Assembly: GCF_018361265.1 (NCBI RefSeq)
Contig: NZ_JAFLNH010000001.1
Span: forward strand, 1,302,001 to 1,366,000
Origin: Mycobacterium sp. SM1
GTDB taxonomy: Bacteria; Actinomycetota; Actinomycetes; Mycobacteriales; Mycobacteriaceae
Length of the DNA: 64,000 bases
Direction of reading: 5' to 3'
The notes under the pieces are model-generated. The model did not search any database, had not been told where the DNA came from, and saw only the letters and a list, made by a program, of their open reading frames with translations. Below, piece after piece: positions 11,677 to 20,261 of the stretch (the stretch's first letter is position 1; each line of letters begins with the position of its first letter). The position numbers were made by a program, and so were the translations under genes.

Positions 11677-13251
11677 TCAGCCGACATCCACCGGAACCGG
11701 CGCATCCGGTGCCGGCGCGGGCGGGCTCGGCAATTCCCGTTGTCGGCGAAGCTGACTCCTGGTCAGAGCCCCCAGGATGAAGCCGTAAGCGACCACCACG
11801 ATGCCCACGGCGGTGAGCAATGGCGCGAACACCGTCAGCGGTGGCCAGTTGGTGTCGACGATCACGTAGTCCTTCTGCTGGCGTTCCAGTGCGGGGATGA
11901 CATCGTCGCGGAAGTAATCCCTAATCTGCGGAACGGAGTGCGCCGGCGATCCGTTGAAACGGGTCAGTTTGCCCGCGCCGGGCACGTCGGCCCAGCCGTC
12001 GGTGACTTTCCGCAGGTTGGTGACCAGTTGGTAGACCTTCGGGAATTTCGCCTGCAGGGTGTCCCACATCTGCTGCGGTGTCACGTGCGACACCGCAGCC
12101 ACATGGTCAACCAGCTTCCACGCCTCCGCGACGGAGGCCGAGAACGGCACCCCGTCCAGTAGCCGGGCGGTGTGCGGGAAATCGAGGTGCACCAGATCCT
12201 CGACGACCTTCACGGGAACACCGACTTCCTTTGCCACGTGGTCAAGCAGCTTGGGGTACTCCTCCGTCACGCCTCCGTCGGGCAAGACCGCCGGCCCGAG
12301 GGCATTGACGAAGACCGAGATGAATTCGATGCCGGCGCGATCCCCCTGGACGCGGTCCAGCGCAAACATCGGACGGGTGGCGTTGAGCAGGGTCTGTCCC
12401 CCGATCAGCCGGGGGAACAGATTCAGCCCGAGCACCAACCCGACGACGGCGGCACCGACCACCGGGACGACCACCCACGCGAATCGGAGCGGATTTTCCG
12501 GCACCCCCCGCCAGGTCGTCACGACCATTGTCGTGCCGAAGAGGATCACCACGATACCCAGTGCCAGCAGCAGGGGAGCCAGGAACTCCACACCGCCCCG
12601 AGTGCCCAGCGGGCGGAAATTGCCCTGTTGGCGCTCGACGGGAGCCACCAGCTCCTGGCTGAAGTAGTTGCTCAGCTGCGGCATGGTGCGCACCGGCGTG
12701 CCGTTGAATCGGGTGAGTTTCTCGGTGCCCGGTATCGCGTCCCAGCCCGCGGTCAGCTGCGGCAGGTTGACGATCACCTGATAGATCTTCGGGTAATCGG
12801 TCGCCAGCATGTGGTTCACCTGATCCGGCGTCATAAACAGCACGGTGCCGAGGTAGTGTACCAGCTTGGGCAGTTCGGCGCTGACCTCGGGGAGGGTCAA
12901 CGAGGTTAAAAACCCGGTGATGTGCGGGTAGTCCTTTTTCAGCATCGCCTCCGTGTCCTGGGGGGACTGTCCGGTCTGAGCGGCGATGTAGTCGATGAGC
13001 TTCGGCACCTCAGCCTTCGCGCCGTCCTCGTGCATCATCATGTCGGCGGCGTTGGTCGCGGCGGCGACCATCTGCACACCCGCACGGTCCCCCTTGACCC
13101 GATCGGGCGCAAACGCCGGGTTGAGGTCGTTGATCAGGTGTTGCGCGGCGATCAGCCGCGGAAAAAGCTGCCATGACACCACGAGGATGACCACGATCAC
13201 CCCGACCGCCACGACAACGGTCCACGCCAGCGGAACTTTTCTGTGACCCAC
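11677..13251 (-). CDS. Mce-linked exported membrane protein with internal duplication
   Basis: The protein has 524 residues and no family I can name. It contains two copies of one module of about 240 residues. Each copy has a transmembrane helix followed by LFPRLI, a segment DRVxGDRAG, a soluble part of about 180 residues ending GxxKLTRFNG(S/T)P, and an exit helix after an ERQQ element. The copies cover about residues 9-245 and 258-500. The soluble parts would face the cell-wall side if the N-terminus is cytoplasmic. The C-terminal tail is Pro/Ala-rich. It lies 16 bases after the last Mas gene, so it probably belongs to the mce transcript and may help Mce assembly or lipid transfer. That role is inferred from position only. 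Confidence 0.7.
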   Translation of the reverse strand: MGHRKVPLAWTVVVAVGVIVVILVVSWQLFPRLIAAQHLINDLNPAFAPDRVKGDRAGVQMVAAATNAADMMMHEDGAKAEVPKLIDYIAAQTGQSPQDTEAMLKKDYPHITGFLTSLTLPEVSAELPKLVHYLGTVLFMTPDQVNHMLATDYPKIYQVIVNLPQLTAGWDAIPGTEKLTRFNGTPVRTMPQLSNYFSQELVAPVERQQGNFRPLGTRGGVEFLAPLLLALGIVVILFGTTMVVTTWRGVPENPLRFAWVVVPVVGAAVVGLVLGLNLFPRLIGGQTLLNATRPMFALDRVQGDRAGIEFISVFVNALGPAVLPDGGVTEEYPKLLDHVAKEVGVPVKVVEDLVHLDFPHTARLLDGVPFSASVAEAWKLVDHVAAVSHVTPQQMWDTLQAKFPKVYQLVTNLRKVTDGWADVPGAGKLTRFNGSPAHSVPQIRDYFRDDVIPALERQQKDYVIVDTNWPPLTVFAPLLTAVGIVVVAYGFILGALTRSQLRRQRELPSPPAPAPDAPVPVDVG

Positions 13252-13267
13252 CCTGGTCTCCTTGCGG

Positions 13268-13909
13268 CTAGATCTGCGGTGTCAAATCGAAAAAGCTGAT
13301 GGTCGCCATCTTGGTCACCAGCCAACGTGAGCCCCGCTGTTTCATGGCCAATCGGTAGCCCACGTATTTCAGCGACGGAATGCTTTTGGTCAGCGGGCTG
13401 GTCGCCGTGGTGTTGGTCAGGACGAGCGCCACGGCGTCCGGGGCGTTCAACGATTCGACGGCCACCCCGACGACCGTCGTCTTATCGGTTACCCGCGCTT
13501 GCTTGTTGGGCATGATCGCCGCTTCGAGGAATTTGCGGTATTGCGCGTCGAAGTCGCCGCTGAGGTATTGCCCGGCACGGTCGGGCAGGGTGTCGATCGT
13601 GTCCGGGGTGTAGGTCCACAACGTGGTGACCGCCGCCGCCGCGGTGCGCGCGACCTTCATCTTGTTGGCCGCCGTGACGCGGTCGGCCAGATACGGCTGT
13701 GACGCCGCGGCGGCGAACGCGGCCGACCCGACGAACAACACCGCCGCCGCGGCGACCGCGGTGCACAGCCAGGTGTCGAGCCGGCGGCTCGGGCGATCGG
13801 CAGTGGGGGCTTCCGCGGCCGGGTGGCCGGTCTCGCTGCGGCCCGCAGCGTCAAGGCCCTCGGGGTCGGCGCCGGTCAGATCTTGGGGTTCACGTTGCTG
13901 ATCTTCCAC
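13268..13909 (-). CDS. Mce-associated membrane protein (Mas), fourth copy
   Basis: The protein has 213 residues from GTG 13909, chosen because GAAGGGG lies just upstream; an ATG at 13942 would overlap the preceding gene more. It has a charged N-terminal stretch, one transmembrane helix (about residues 44-66), then an NTF2-like extracytoplasmic domain with the Mas features DRVTAANK, YLSGDFDAQYRKFLEAA and a final RWLVTKMATISF. Mas proteins stabilise Mce complexes at the cell envelope in mycobacteria. It overlaps the previous mas gene by 34 bases, consistent with translational coupling. Confidence 0.75.
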   Translation of the reverse strand: MEDQQREPQDLTGADPEGLDAAGRSETGHPAAEAPTADRPSRRLDTWLCTAVAAAAVLFVGSAAFAAAASQPYLADRVTAANKMKVARTAAAAVTTLWTYTPDTIDTLPDRAGQYLSGDFDAQYRKFLEAAIMPNKQARVTDKTTVVGVAVESLNAPDAVALVLTNTTATSPLTKSIPSLKYVGYRLAMKQRGSRWLVTKMATISFFDLTPQI

Positions 13910-14430
13910 CGTTCCCCTTCCTGTCTGGCCGTGACCACCCATCGGTTTGTTCGTTCCACCTGTAGTTTGCCGTCCGGAGATTTCGCGGTGAACTTCGTGG
14001 TCACCAGCACGTCGATGCTGCCGTCATCGTTTTGCCTAGAGACGCCGGCGTCGAGGACGGTGCCTGTGGCCGGCTCAGCCTGGGCTACCTGCAGGAGTAT
14101 CTCGTTCTGGCGTTGACGGTACTGCTCGGCGAAGTCGCCGGTAGCCTGGGCCAGGATGCGATCGGTATAGGCGTTGGCGTGGAACGGATCCGGAGAGGTG
14201 AATTCCGTCATGAAGGACCGCACGTAGGTCAGCGCGGCGGCGGCCCGGATCGTCGCACGTCGTTGTGTCTCATGGGAATACAGCTCCGCTGCGCACACGG
14301 TTATCGCCGCTGCCGCGGTGGCCGCGGTGAGGATCGCCACGAGGGGCAATCCCCAGCGCCGTGCCGGCGGCGGCGGTGGCGCCGCGAAGGCCGGCTCGTA
14401 GCCGGGTGCGAGTTTGCGGCGGGGGCTCAT
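13876..14430 (-). CDS. Mce-associated membrane protein (Mas), third copy
   Basis: The protein has 184 residues. ATG 14430 overlaps the stop of the previous gene by 4 bases. It starts with a Pro-rich cytoplasmic tail, then a single helix (about residues 27-48), then a Mas domain with FTSPDPFHANAYTDRILAQATGDF and the ending GERWKISNVNPKI. It is the shortest of the four Mas proteins and has no lipobox. It probably docks on the Mce subunits outside the membrane, as described for Mas proteins such as OmamA and Mas1A-D; the exact partner is unknown. Confidence 0.77.
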   Translation of the reverse strand: MSPRRKLAPGYEPAFAAPPPPPARRWGLPLVAILTAATAAAAITVCAAELYSHETQRRATIRAAAALTYVRSFMTEFTSPDPFHANAYTDRILAQATGDFAEQYRQRQNEILLQVAQAEPATGTVLDAGVSRQNDDGSIDVLVTTKFTAKSPDGKLQVERTNRWVVTARQEGERWKISNVNPKI

Positions 14431-15413
14431 GGTTTGGCCCCGGCGGTCTTTGGCTCGGTTGAGACCGCGATGTCGTCGACGCGCCAGCCGGCCGCGCCCG
14501 GCTTGCCCGACTTGACGAAGGCCACCCGCACCGCGGCGGCGAGGTAGCGCTGCTTGGGCGGCGCGCCCCGCTCGCCCTGCAGGAACAACAGCATCACGGC
14601 CCGTTCCGGAGTCGCGGACAGCACCGAGCTCTCGGTCACCCAGTACTCGTTGCGCACCGGTCCCGCCTGCTGCGCCGCCCGCTGCAGGTCCGACAATCTA
14701 CCGCGGTAGTTCTCGCTTGCCAGGGACAACGCGCGGTCGAAGTCGCCGCGGATGGTCTCCGGGGCGTAGCTGAGCATTTGCGCGACCATCCGCGGGCCCT
14801 GCGCCGCGATCTGCGCTCGGGCCTCGCTGATCGCCCGATCGTGTTGGCGCACCACGGTATCGCTGATGGCGGCGGCGACCGCGCACAGCGCCGCGGCGGC
14901 CGCCATCACCGCCGCGGCCAGGCGACGCCCGTCGCGATCCGCTGCCCCCGGTTGACGCACGCGCGCCTCGGTACGCGTCAGCATGTCCGCAAAGGTGCCC
15001 CCGCGGGAATCCCATAACGGCCAGAGCCACCCGATGAGCAGCGGGGCGGTGTCCAGCAGGTGCGCCAGATCGCGCAACAATAGCCGCCACGGTCCGACGG
15101 CGTTGCCGTTGCGATGCGCGATCGTGATGCCGAAAACGGCCCGCCCGAGGCTCTGCCCGCGGAGCACCGGCAGCAGCAGGCGGTTGGTGGTCGTCCACAA
15201 AACCGCGACCGCGCCGATCGAGACGCACACCCACCACCACCGGCCGCGCAGCGGCACCGCCAGCGCCACCAGCACCGCCGTCACCGCCACGGTGGCGCCG
15301 GGCAGCACATCCACCGCCAGCGCCCCAGCGCGCGCAAGCCACGGCGCCGGGGCGGCCGGTGCCGCCGCGTCGAGTCCAGCGCTGATCTGCGGGTCAGCCT
15401 CGGCTACCGTCAC
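14427..15413 (-). CDS. RDD-domain fused to Mas-type domain
   Basis: The protein has 328 residues from GTG 15413, which overlaps the stop of the previous gene by 4 bases; the much longer frame upstream lies inside that gene and is rejected. The first half is an RDD-type membrane module with several helices (LARAGALAVDVLPGATVAV, then the GQSLGRAVFGI segment). The second half, after another helix at about 178-198, is a Mas-like extracytoplasmic domain (GDFDRALSLASENYRGRLSDLQRAAQ). Mycobacterial mce operons often hold one such RDD/Mas protein (Rv0175-like neighbours), thought to be part of the Mce transporter. Confidence 0.75.
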   Translation of the reverse strand: MTVAEADPQISAGLDAAAPAAPAPWLARAGALAVDVLPGATVAVTAVLVALAVPLRGRWWWVCVSIGAVAVLWTTTNRLLLPVLRGQSLGRAVFGITIAHRNGNAVGPWRLLLRDLAHLLDTAPLLIGWLWPLWDSRGGTFADMLTRTEARVRQPGAADRDGRRLAAAVMAAAAALCAVAAAISDTVVRQHDRAISEARAQIAAQGPRMVAQMLSYAPETIRGDFDRALSLASENYRGRLSDLQRAAQQAGPVRNEYWVTESSVLSATPERAVMLLFLQGERGAPPKQRYLAAAVRVAFVKSGKPGAAGWRVDDIAVSTEPKTAGAKP

Positions 15414-15979
15414 TTGGCCACCTGATCGAGCTTGGCGACCTTGAACTGCCCGTTCTCGCGCACAAGCTTCACGCGGACCCGGTAGCTGTTTTCCCGGTCG
15501 GGAGCGCCTTCCTGGGAAATCGTGGCCCGAAAGACCACCAGCGCGGTAATCGAGCCGTCGTCGTTGGTGCGTTCGACGGCGGCGTCCATGCCCGGCAGCC
15601 GGACGTGGAGGTTCTGCGCCTGGTAGGCCTCGGTCAAGATAGCGCTGTACCACGCCGCCTGGGTTTTGAATTCCCCGGTGGCGCACTCGTCGAGCTTGCG
15701 CTGGCTGATGGGCAGCGCGGTCACGTCGGCCGGCTGCGTGGCCGCGATGCAGTCTTTGGCGGCCATGACGGCGGCGGCGTTAGCGGCGGCGACGGCGGTG
15801 CTGCTCCGGTGGGCGCGAAGCGCCGCAACCCCGCTCACCGCGACGCCGGCGGCGAGGACCGCCAGCACCGACGCCACCGCGATCAGCCACCGGCGCCGAT
15901 GGCGCGCCGAGCCGTCTCCAGTGGCGGCCGCATCGGCATCGCGAGGGGTCAGCCGGCTGGGGCCAGCATCCTCTTCCAT
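15410..15979 (-). CDS. Mce-associated membrane protein (Mas), first copy
   Basis: The protein has 189 residues from ATG 15979, which has AGGAG about 7 bases upstream. It overlaps the end of mceF by 31 bases. One helix (about residues 30-52) is followed by a Mas domain (KLDECATGEFKTQAAWYSAILTEAYQAQ) and ends NGQFKVAKLDQVAK. Two cysteines in the external domain (CIAATQ and DECATG) could form a disulphide. Its position directly behind mceF is the normal place for the first mas gene. Confidence 0.78.
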   Translation of the reverse strand: MEEDAGPSRLTPRDADAAATGDGSARHRRRWLIAVASVLAVLAAGVAVSGVAALRAHRSSTAVAAANAAAVMAAKDCIAATQPADVTALPISQRKLDECATGEFKTQAAWYSAILTEAYQAQNLHVRLPGMDAAVERTNDDGSITALVVFRATISQEGAPDRENSYRVRVKLVRENGQFKVAKLDQVAK

Positions 15980-17493
15980 CCGTCGTCTCCTGGTATTGAG
16001 TTCTGGACGGAGTAGCGCACACCGTCGGGTCCGGTGACTTGACCGGCTGGGGCAGTGAATGCCAGCGGCGACGGCGCCGGTGTGTAGACGCACGGGTTGG
16101 GCTGCTGACCGTTGCATTCCACGGTGCCCGACCCCGGGCGTGACAGCGGGTCGCTGACCGGCGGCGGCGTCCCGGGGACCTTGTCGGCGGGAAGCGGGTT
16201 CAACCCGGTGTCCACCGTCGGTGCCGGGATCACCTCACCCGGGTTCACCGGCTGGTCGCAGCGCGCTCCCGGCGCCGGGCAGTTGCGGATCTGGTTCGGG
16301 TCGCCATACCACGGGTTGGTGCCCAACGGGGTGTAGGGCTTGTCGCTGCGACACTCCTGGGGGGTCGCGGCGCGCTTGCCGGGAACGTCGACACAGGGAA
16401 TGTTGCGCGCCCCCCGTACGGCGTTGGCCTTGGTGTCCTGCGGGATCTTGCAGTACGTCCCGGAGGGCAGCGGCGCGATGCTGGTGTCGGCCGGGGACCG
16501 CCACTGCGGTGCCGGCAGGAAGCCGGTCAGGCAAGGGGGCGGCTGGTTGATCGCCAGCCCCAGGTCCACGCGGGCCTCGCCGGGAAACGGCAGCGTCGTC
16601 GTTTGGGCGACGGCGGGCGCCTGCGGCAGCAGCACCAAAACCTGCTCGACGCCTTTCTGATAGCGCAGCAGCAAACCGGCGACGATATCGAGATTGGCCA
16701 GGGTCTGCGGCAGCGACTCGCGCACCCCGCCAACCACGTCGTTGGCGGCGTCCAGCGTCGGGGCGGCGTTGCTCAGCACGCTTTTCAGCTGCGGATCGGT
16801 TTGCGCGGTCTGAGCGGCCACGGTGCTCAGGTTGTGCACCCATCGCCGGATCTGGGCACCGGAGGCCGCCTGGCTGTTGAGCAGCGGAGCGCTGTTGGCG
16901 ATGACGTCGTCGACATCGGCGGTGTTGGCGGCGAAGTCGCCGGTCAGGGCCTGCGTGGCATCAACCAGCCGGTGCAGCGCCGGCCCCAAACCGCCGACCG
17001 CTCGCGAGGTCTCGTCGAGCAGCTGGGCGATCTTGTTTTTCGGCAGCGCAGCCAATCCGCGCTGCAGGGTGTCCAATGCCGTGCCGATCTCGGCGGGTAC
17101 GGTGCCCGTGGTGATGGTTTGCCCCGGTGAGAGGTATTTGCCCGGCTTGCCGGTGGACACCAGATCCAGGTATTGCTCGCCGACCGCGGACACCGAATGC
17201 ACGTTGGCGGTCGCGTCGATCGGGATCTTGTAGCGGCTGTCGATGCTCATCGTCGCCAGCACGCCGGTCTTCGTCGGCTCCACGGCGGTGACCTTGCCGA
17301 TGGTCACACCGCGGTAGGTCACGTTGGCGGTCCGATACAGGCCCCCGGAAGACGGCAGATCGGCCTTCAGGGTGTATTGGCCGATACCGGCGACGGCCGG
17401 CAGGCGCAAGTAGTACACACCCAGGCCCAGCAGCGCGATCACCCCCAGGACGGTGAACACGATGAGCTGCTTTTTGACGAACGGGGTGATCAT
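15949..17493 (-). CDS. mceF: Mce family protein MceF
   Basis: The protein has 514 residues. An N-terminal membrane anchor (about 8-28) is followed by the MlaD/MCE domain (about 40-115, with VTYRGVTIGKVTAVEPT and VGEQYLDL), a long helical region to about 300, and a Cys- and Pro-rich tail. In Mce complexes six such subunits form a tunnel that carries hydrophobic molecules across the periplasm-like space to the YrbE permease. The tail has many cysteines, probably disulphide-bonded outside the membrane. It starts 3 bases after mceE. Substrate of this particular Mce system is not predictable. Confidence 0.9.
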   Translation of the reverse strand: MITPFVKKQLIVFTVLGVIALLGLGVYYLRLPAVAGIGQYTLKADLPSSGGLYRTANVTYRGVTIGKVTAVEPTKTGVLATMSIDSRYKIPIDATANVHSVSAVGEQYLDLVSTGKPGKYLSPGQTITTGTVPAEIGTALDTLQRGLAALPKNKIAQLLDETSRAVGGLGPALHRLVDATQALTGDFAANTADVDDVIANSAPLLNSQAASGAQIRRWVHNLSTVAAQTAQTDPQLKSVLSNAAPTLDAANDVVGGVRESLPQTLANLDIVAGLLLRYQKGVEQVLVLLPQAPAVAQTTTLPFPGEARVDLGLAINQPPPCLTGFLPAPQWRSPADTSIAPLPSGTYCKIPQDTKANAVRGARNIPCVDVPGKRAATPQECRSDKPYTPLGTNPWYGDPNQIRNCPAPGARCDQPVNPGEVIPAPTVDTGLNPLPADKVPGTPPPVSDPLSRPGSGTVECNGQQPNPCVYTPAPSPLAFTAPAGQVTGPDGVRYSVQNSIPGDDGWKRMLAPAG

Positions 17494-17496
17494 GGC

Positions 17497-18663
17497 TCAC
17501 TGACCTCTTTCCACCAGCGGCCCGCCCGGCGCGTCGTTCGGGTTGGACGTGTATCTGACGTCGGGGATCATCGCGTTCGGATCGTGGCCGAAGGACTGCT
17601 CGAGGGCGCGCAGCGCTCCCGAGAAGCCGGTTCCGGTGAGCAGGCCGTTGTCGAGGGCGGCGAACGTCAGATCGAGGTTCAGCGAGGTGTTCCAGAAGTC
17701 TCCCCGGAACGACTTCGGCACGGCGTCGATGTCGAACGGCGCGGTGAGCGCGATCTTCAGCGCCGGCACTACGTACGGCGCCGCCCGCACCAGCTGGGTG
17801 AGCGGACGCTGCAAGGACACCAGGTCGCGGTGCAGGGGGCTCCGCGCCGGGCCGACCGTTCGCACGGTGACATCGCTGAACCGCCCCAGCGCCTCGACCG
17901 CGTCGATCACCTTGCCGCGCGAGTCCCCCAGGTACGTCACCAATGGCGGCAACTCGGTCAGCGCCCGATTCAGGGTGTTGTTGTGTTCGGCCGCCATCGC
18001 CAGCAGCCGGTCGGCAGCGTCGATCGCGTGGGTGAGGTCACCGACCTGCTCCTCGAGTTTGGCGGTGAAGGTGTCTAGCTTGTCGAGCAGCACGCGGATC
18101 TGGTCGGCGCGCCCGTTGACGATTTTGTAGGCCTCGTCCTGAAGCACCTCCAGGTTCGTTAGGCCCCCACCCCGCAGCACCATCGCGATGCTGGCTAGGG
18201 TCTGCTCGGTGGTGGGGAACGCCGACGAGTTTTGCAACGGGATGGTGTCACCGTTTTTCAGCGGTTCCGGCGAGGGGTTCTCCGCCGGCGGCGCCAGTTC
18301 CACATGCTGGGTGCCCAGCAGGCTGGTCTGGCCGATCTTGGCGGTGGCGTTGCGCGGCAGGCGCACCCCTTTCTGCACGTCGAGCGTTAACACAGCGACC
18401 CAGTTTTTCAGCGCGATCGCCCGCACCCGCCCCACGTAGACATCGGCGACCATGACCTTGCTATTGGTGTTGAGCGCCAGAGTGTCGGGCATCTGCACGT
18501 AGATGGTGTATGAGCCGGGACCGGTGCCCGGCCCCCCGGGGATCGGCACGTTGGAGATGCCGTGCCACTGCGCGCACGAGCTCAGCGCGACCGCGCTCAC
18601 CAGGACGACCGCCGCCCGCCGGGCCGCCCGGCGGATCCGGCGCGTCACCCCCGCGGTGCTCAT
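17497..18663 (-). CDS. mceE: Mce family lipoprotein MceE
   Basis: The protein has 388 residues. ATG 18663 overlaps the mceD stop by 4 bases; the frame continues far upstream, but only as a shadow of mceD. A signal peptide ends with the lipobox LSSC (Cys30), so it should be lipid-anchored, as expected for the E subunit of Mce complexes. The MCE domain follows (about 45-125, with TNSKVMVADVYVGRVRAI and GTQHVELAPP), then helical stretches and a short tail. It forms part of the same six-subunit tunnel as the other Mce proteins. Confidence 0.9.
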   Translation of the reverse strand: MSTAGVTRRIRRAARRAAVVLVSAVALSSCAQWHGISNVPIPGGPGTGPGSYTIYVQMPDTLALNTNSKVMVADVYVGRVRAIALKNWVAVLTLDVQKGVRLPRNATAKIGQTSLLGTQHVELAPPAENPSPEPLKNGDTIPLQNSSAFPTTEQTLASIAMVLRGGGLTNLEVLQDEAYKIVNGRADQIRVLLDKLDTFTAKLEEQVGDLTHAIDAADRLLAMAAEHNNTLNRALTELPPLVTYLGDSRGKVIDAVEALGRFSDVTVRTVGPARSPLHRDLVSLQRPLTQLVRAAPYVVPALKIALTAPFDIDAVPKSFRGDFWNTSLNLDLTFAALDNGLLTGTGFSGALRALEQSFGHDPNAMIPDVRYTSNPNDAPGGPLVERGQ

Positions 18664-20261
18664 TGGCCCGCTCCCGCTGCCGCCTCGGCCGGCAGTGGCC
18701 CAGCCACCGGGGCCGGCGTCGGTGCCACCGGTCCCGGGATCACATCCGGGCCGGGCGGTGGCGGTGGTATCGGCACCTGCGGCGCCTGCAAGCCGATCGG
18801 CGGCAGCACCGGGTACTCGTTGTAGGCGTTGGGTGGACCCGGGGGGGTCTGCAGGGTGGATTCCACCGGCGGGATGTCCGGCCCGCCCATCAACTCGGCC
18901 ATCGACTCGGGCGTCAGCAGGAAGCTGGTGGCGGGGCTGACCTGGGTACCCTGCATCCCGGGTGCGGTCACCCACCCGGGCGCGAAGTTTCCGTGCGACA
19001 GCGGGGTGTCCGGGGAGAATATTCCCGGCACCGTGGTGTCCTTGTAGCCCGGCGGCGGTTGCAGCCGCGGCTCGGAGTAGGCCACCTCTTTGGGCAGTGT
19101 CTCGGCGGTGCTGACCGGCAAGATGCCGAACGGCAGGTAGTTGAACTTGATCGCGTCCAGCACCGGTGTCAGATACTGCGCGCACAGCTCCGCCGACTCC
19201 TGGTAGCCGAGTCGGCTGCCGGCCTGGATGGTACTGCAGACGAACTGCAGCGGGTTGGCGTAGCTGCTGACCCCCGGGATGATCGGGATGATCGTCAAGG
19301 AACCGTGGCTGGGGTGATAGACGTTGCTGACGTTGGCCGCGAACGTCGGGAAAACATGCAGGAAATTCTCCAGGTCGTTCGCGGTGTCGGGCTGCACCAG
19401 CGGGGTGGTTGCCTCGGAGAGGTTGTTGACGTCACGGATCGCCACCTGACCGTTGTCGTTGAGGAACTTGCGCAACACCGGCAGCAAGGTGTTGAGCTGC
19501 CGCACCGCGTCGGCGACGGCGTGGTCGTTCGGGGTCAGGCTGGCCGTCAGCTGGGCCAGGTTGCTGTTCAGCGATACCAGTTGCTGCTCGCTGATGTGCA
19601 GCGCGTTCAGGAAAGTGGCCAGGCCGCGTAGCACCGCGAATGTCTCTCCGCGGCTTTCGTGCAGCGCCGACAGCGCCGTAGACAGGCTGTTCAGCGACTT
19701 GTTGATTTCGTCGCCCTTGCCGGCCAGCCCGTCGGCGAGGGCCTCGATGGCATCGCCGAACGGGCCCTTGGGTTGCTGGGGTGTGGGCCCCAGCGCCTCG
19801 ACCGTCTTGCTGATGCTGTCACGCAAATCGTCCCACTCCACCGGCACTTGCGTGCGCTCGAGGGGAATCACGGCGTTGTTCGTCAGCACCGGGCCTCCGT
19901 TGTAGGCGGGTTCCAACTGGATGTTGCGCGCCGCGACCAGAGTGGGGTTGACGATCACCGCAGAGGCGTCGGCGGGCACCTTGTACTTGCTCTGGTAATG
20001 AAAGATCACTTTCATCTTGTCGCCGGCCGGCACAACCCGATCGACCGAGCCGGCAGGCACCCCCATGATCGTCACCTGGTCACCCGGATACAGGGCGATG
20101 GCCTGCGTGAAGTAAGCGGTAATCGTGTTGGTCGTCAACTTTTGGTAGGCCAGCCGGGCCACGAATGCGACAACCAGCACCACCGCCACCGCCAGCGCGG
20201 CGACGACGACCGAGCCGCGACGCAGCCGCCGCAGCCTGCCAAGGTCAAAGAGCGTGGTCAA
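18660..20261 (-). CDS. mceD: Mce family protein MceD
   Basis: The protein has 533 residues. ATG 20261 overlaps the mceC stop by 4 bases. Membrane anchor at about 17-39, MCE domain at about 45-120 (LYPGDQVTIMGVPAGSVDRV), helical region to about 350, then a Pro-rich tail that is almost pure Pro/Ala/Gly in its last 60 residues. Such tails are usual for the C and D subunits and probably extend into the cell wall. Confidence 0.9.
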   Translation of the reverse strand: MTTLFDLGRLRRLRRGSVVVAALAVAVVLVVAFVARLAYQKLTTNTITAYFTQAIALYPGDQVTIMGVPAGSVDRVVPAGDKMKVIFHYQSKYKVPADASAVIVNPTLVAARNIQLEPAYNGGPVLTNNAVIPLERTQVPVEWDDLRDSISKTVEALGPTPQQPKGPFGDAIEALADGLAGKGDEINKSLNSLSTALSALHESRGETFAVLRGLATFLNALHISEQQLVSLNSNLAQLTASLTPNDHAVADAVRQLNTLLPVLRKFLNDNGQVAIRDVNNLSEATTPLVQPDTANDLENFLHVFPTFAANVSNVYHPSHGSLTIIPIIPGVSSYANPLQFVCSTIQAGSRLGYQESAELCAQYLTPVLDAIKFNYLPFGILPVSTAETLPKEVAYSEPRLQPPPGYKDTTVPGIFSPDTPLSHGNFAPGWVTAPGMQGTQVSPATSFLLTPESMAELMGGPDIPPVESTLQTPPGPPNAYNEYPVLPPIGLQAPQVPIPPPPPGPDVIPGPVAPTPAPVAGPLPAEAAAGAGQ

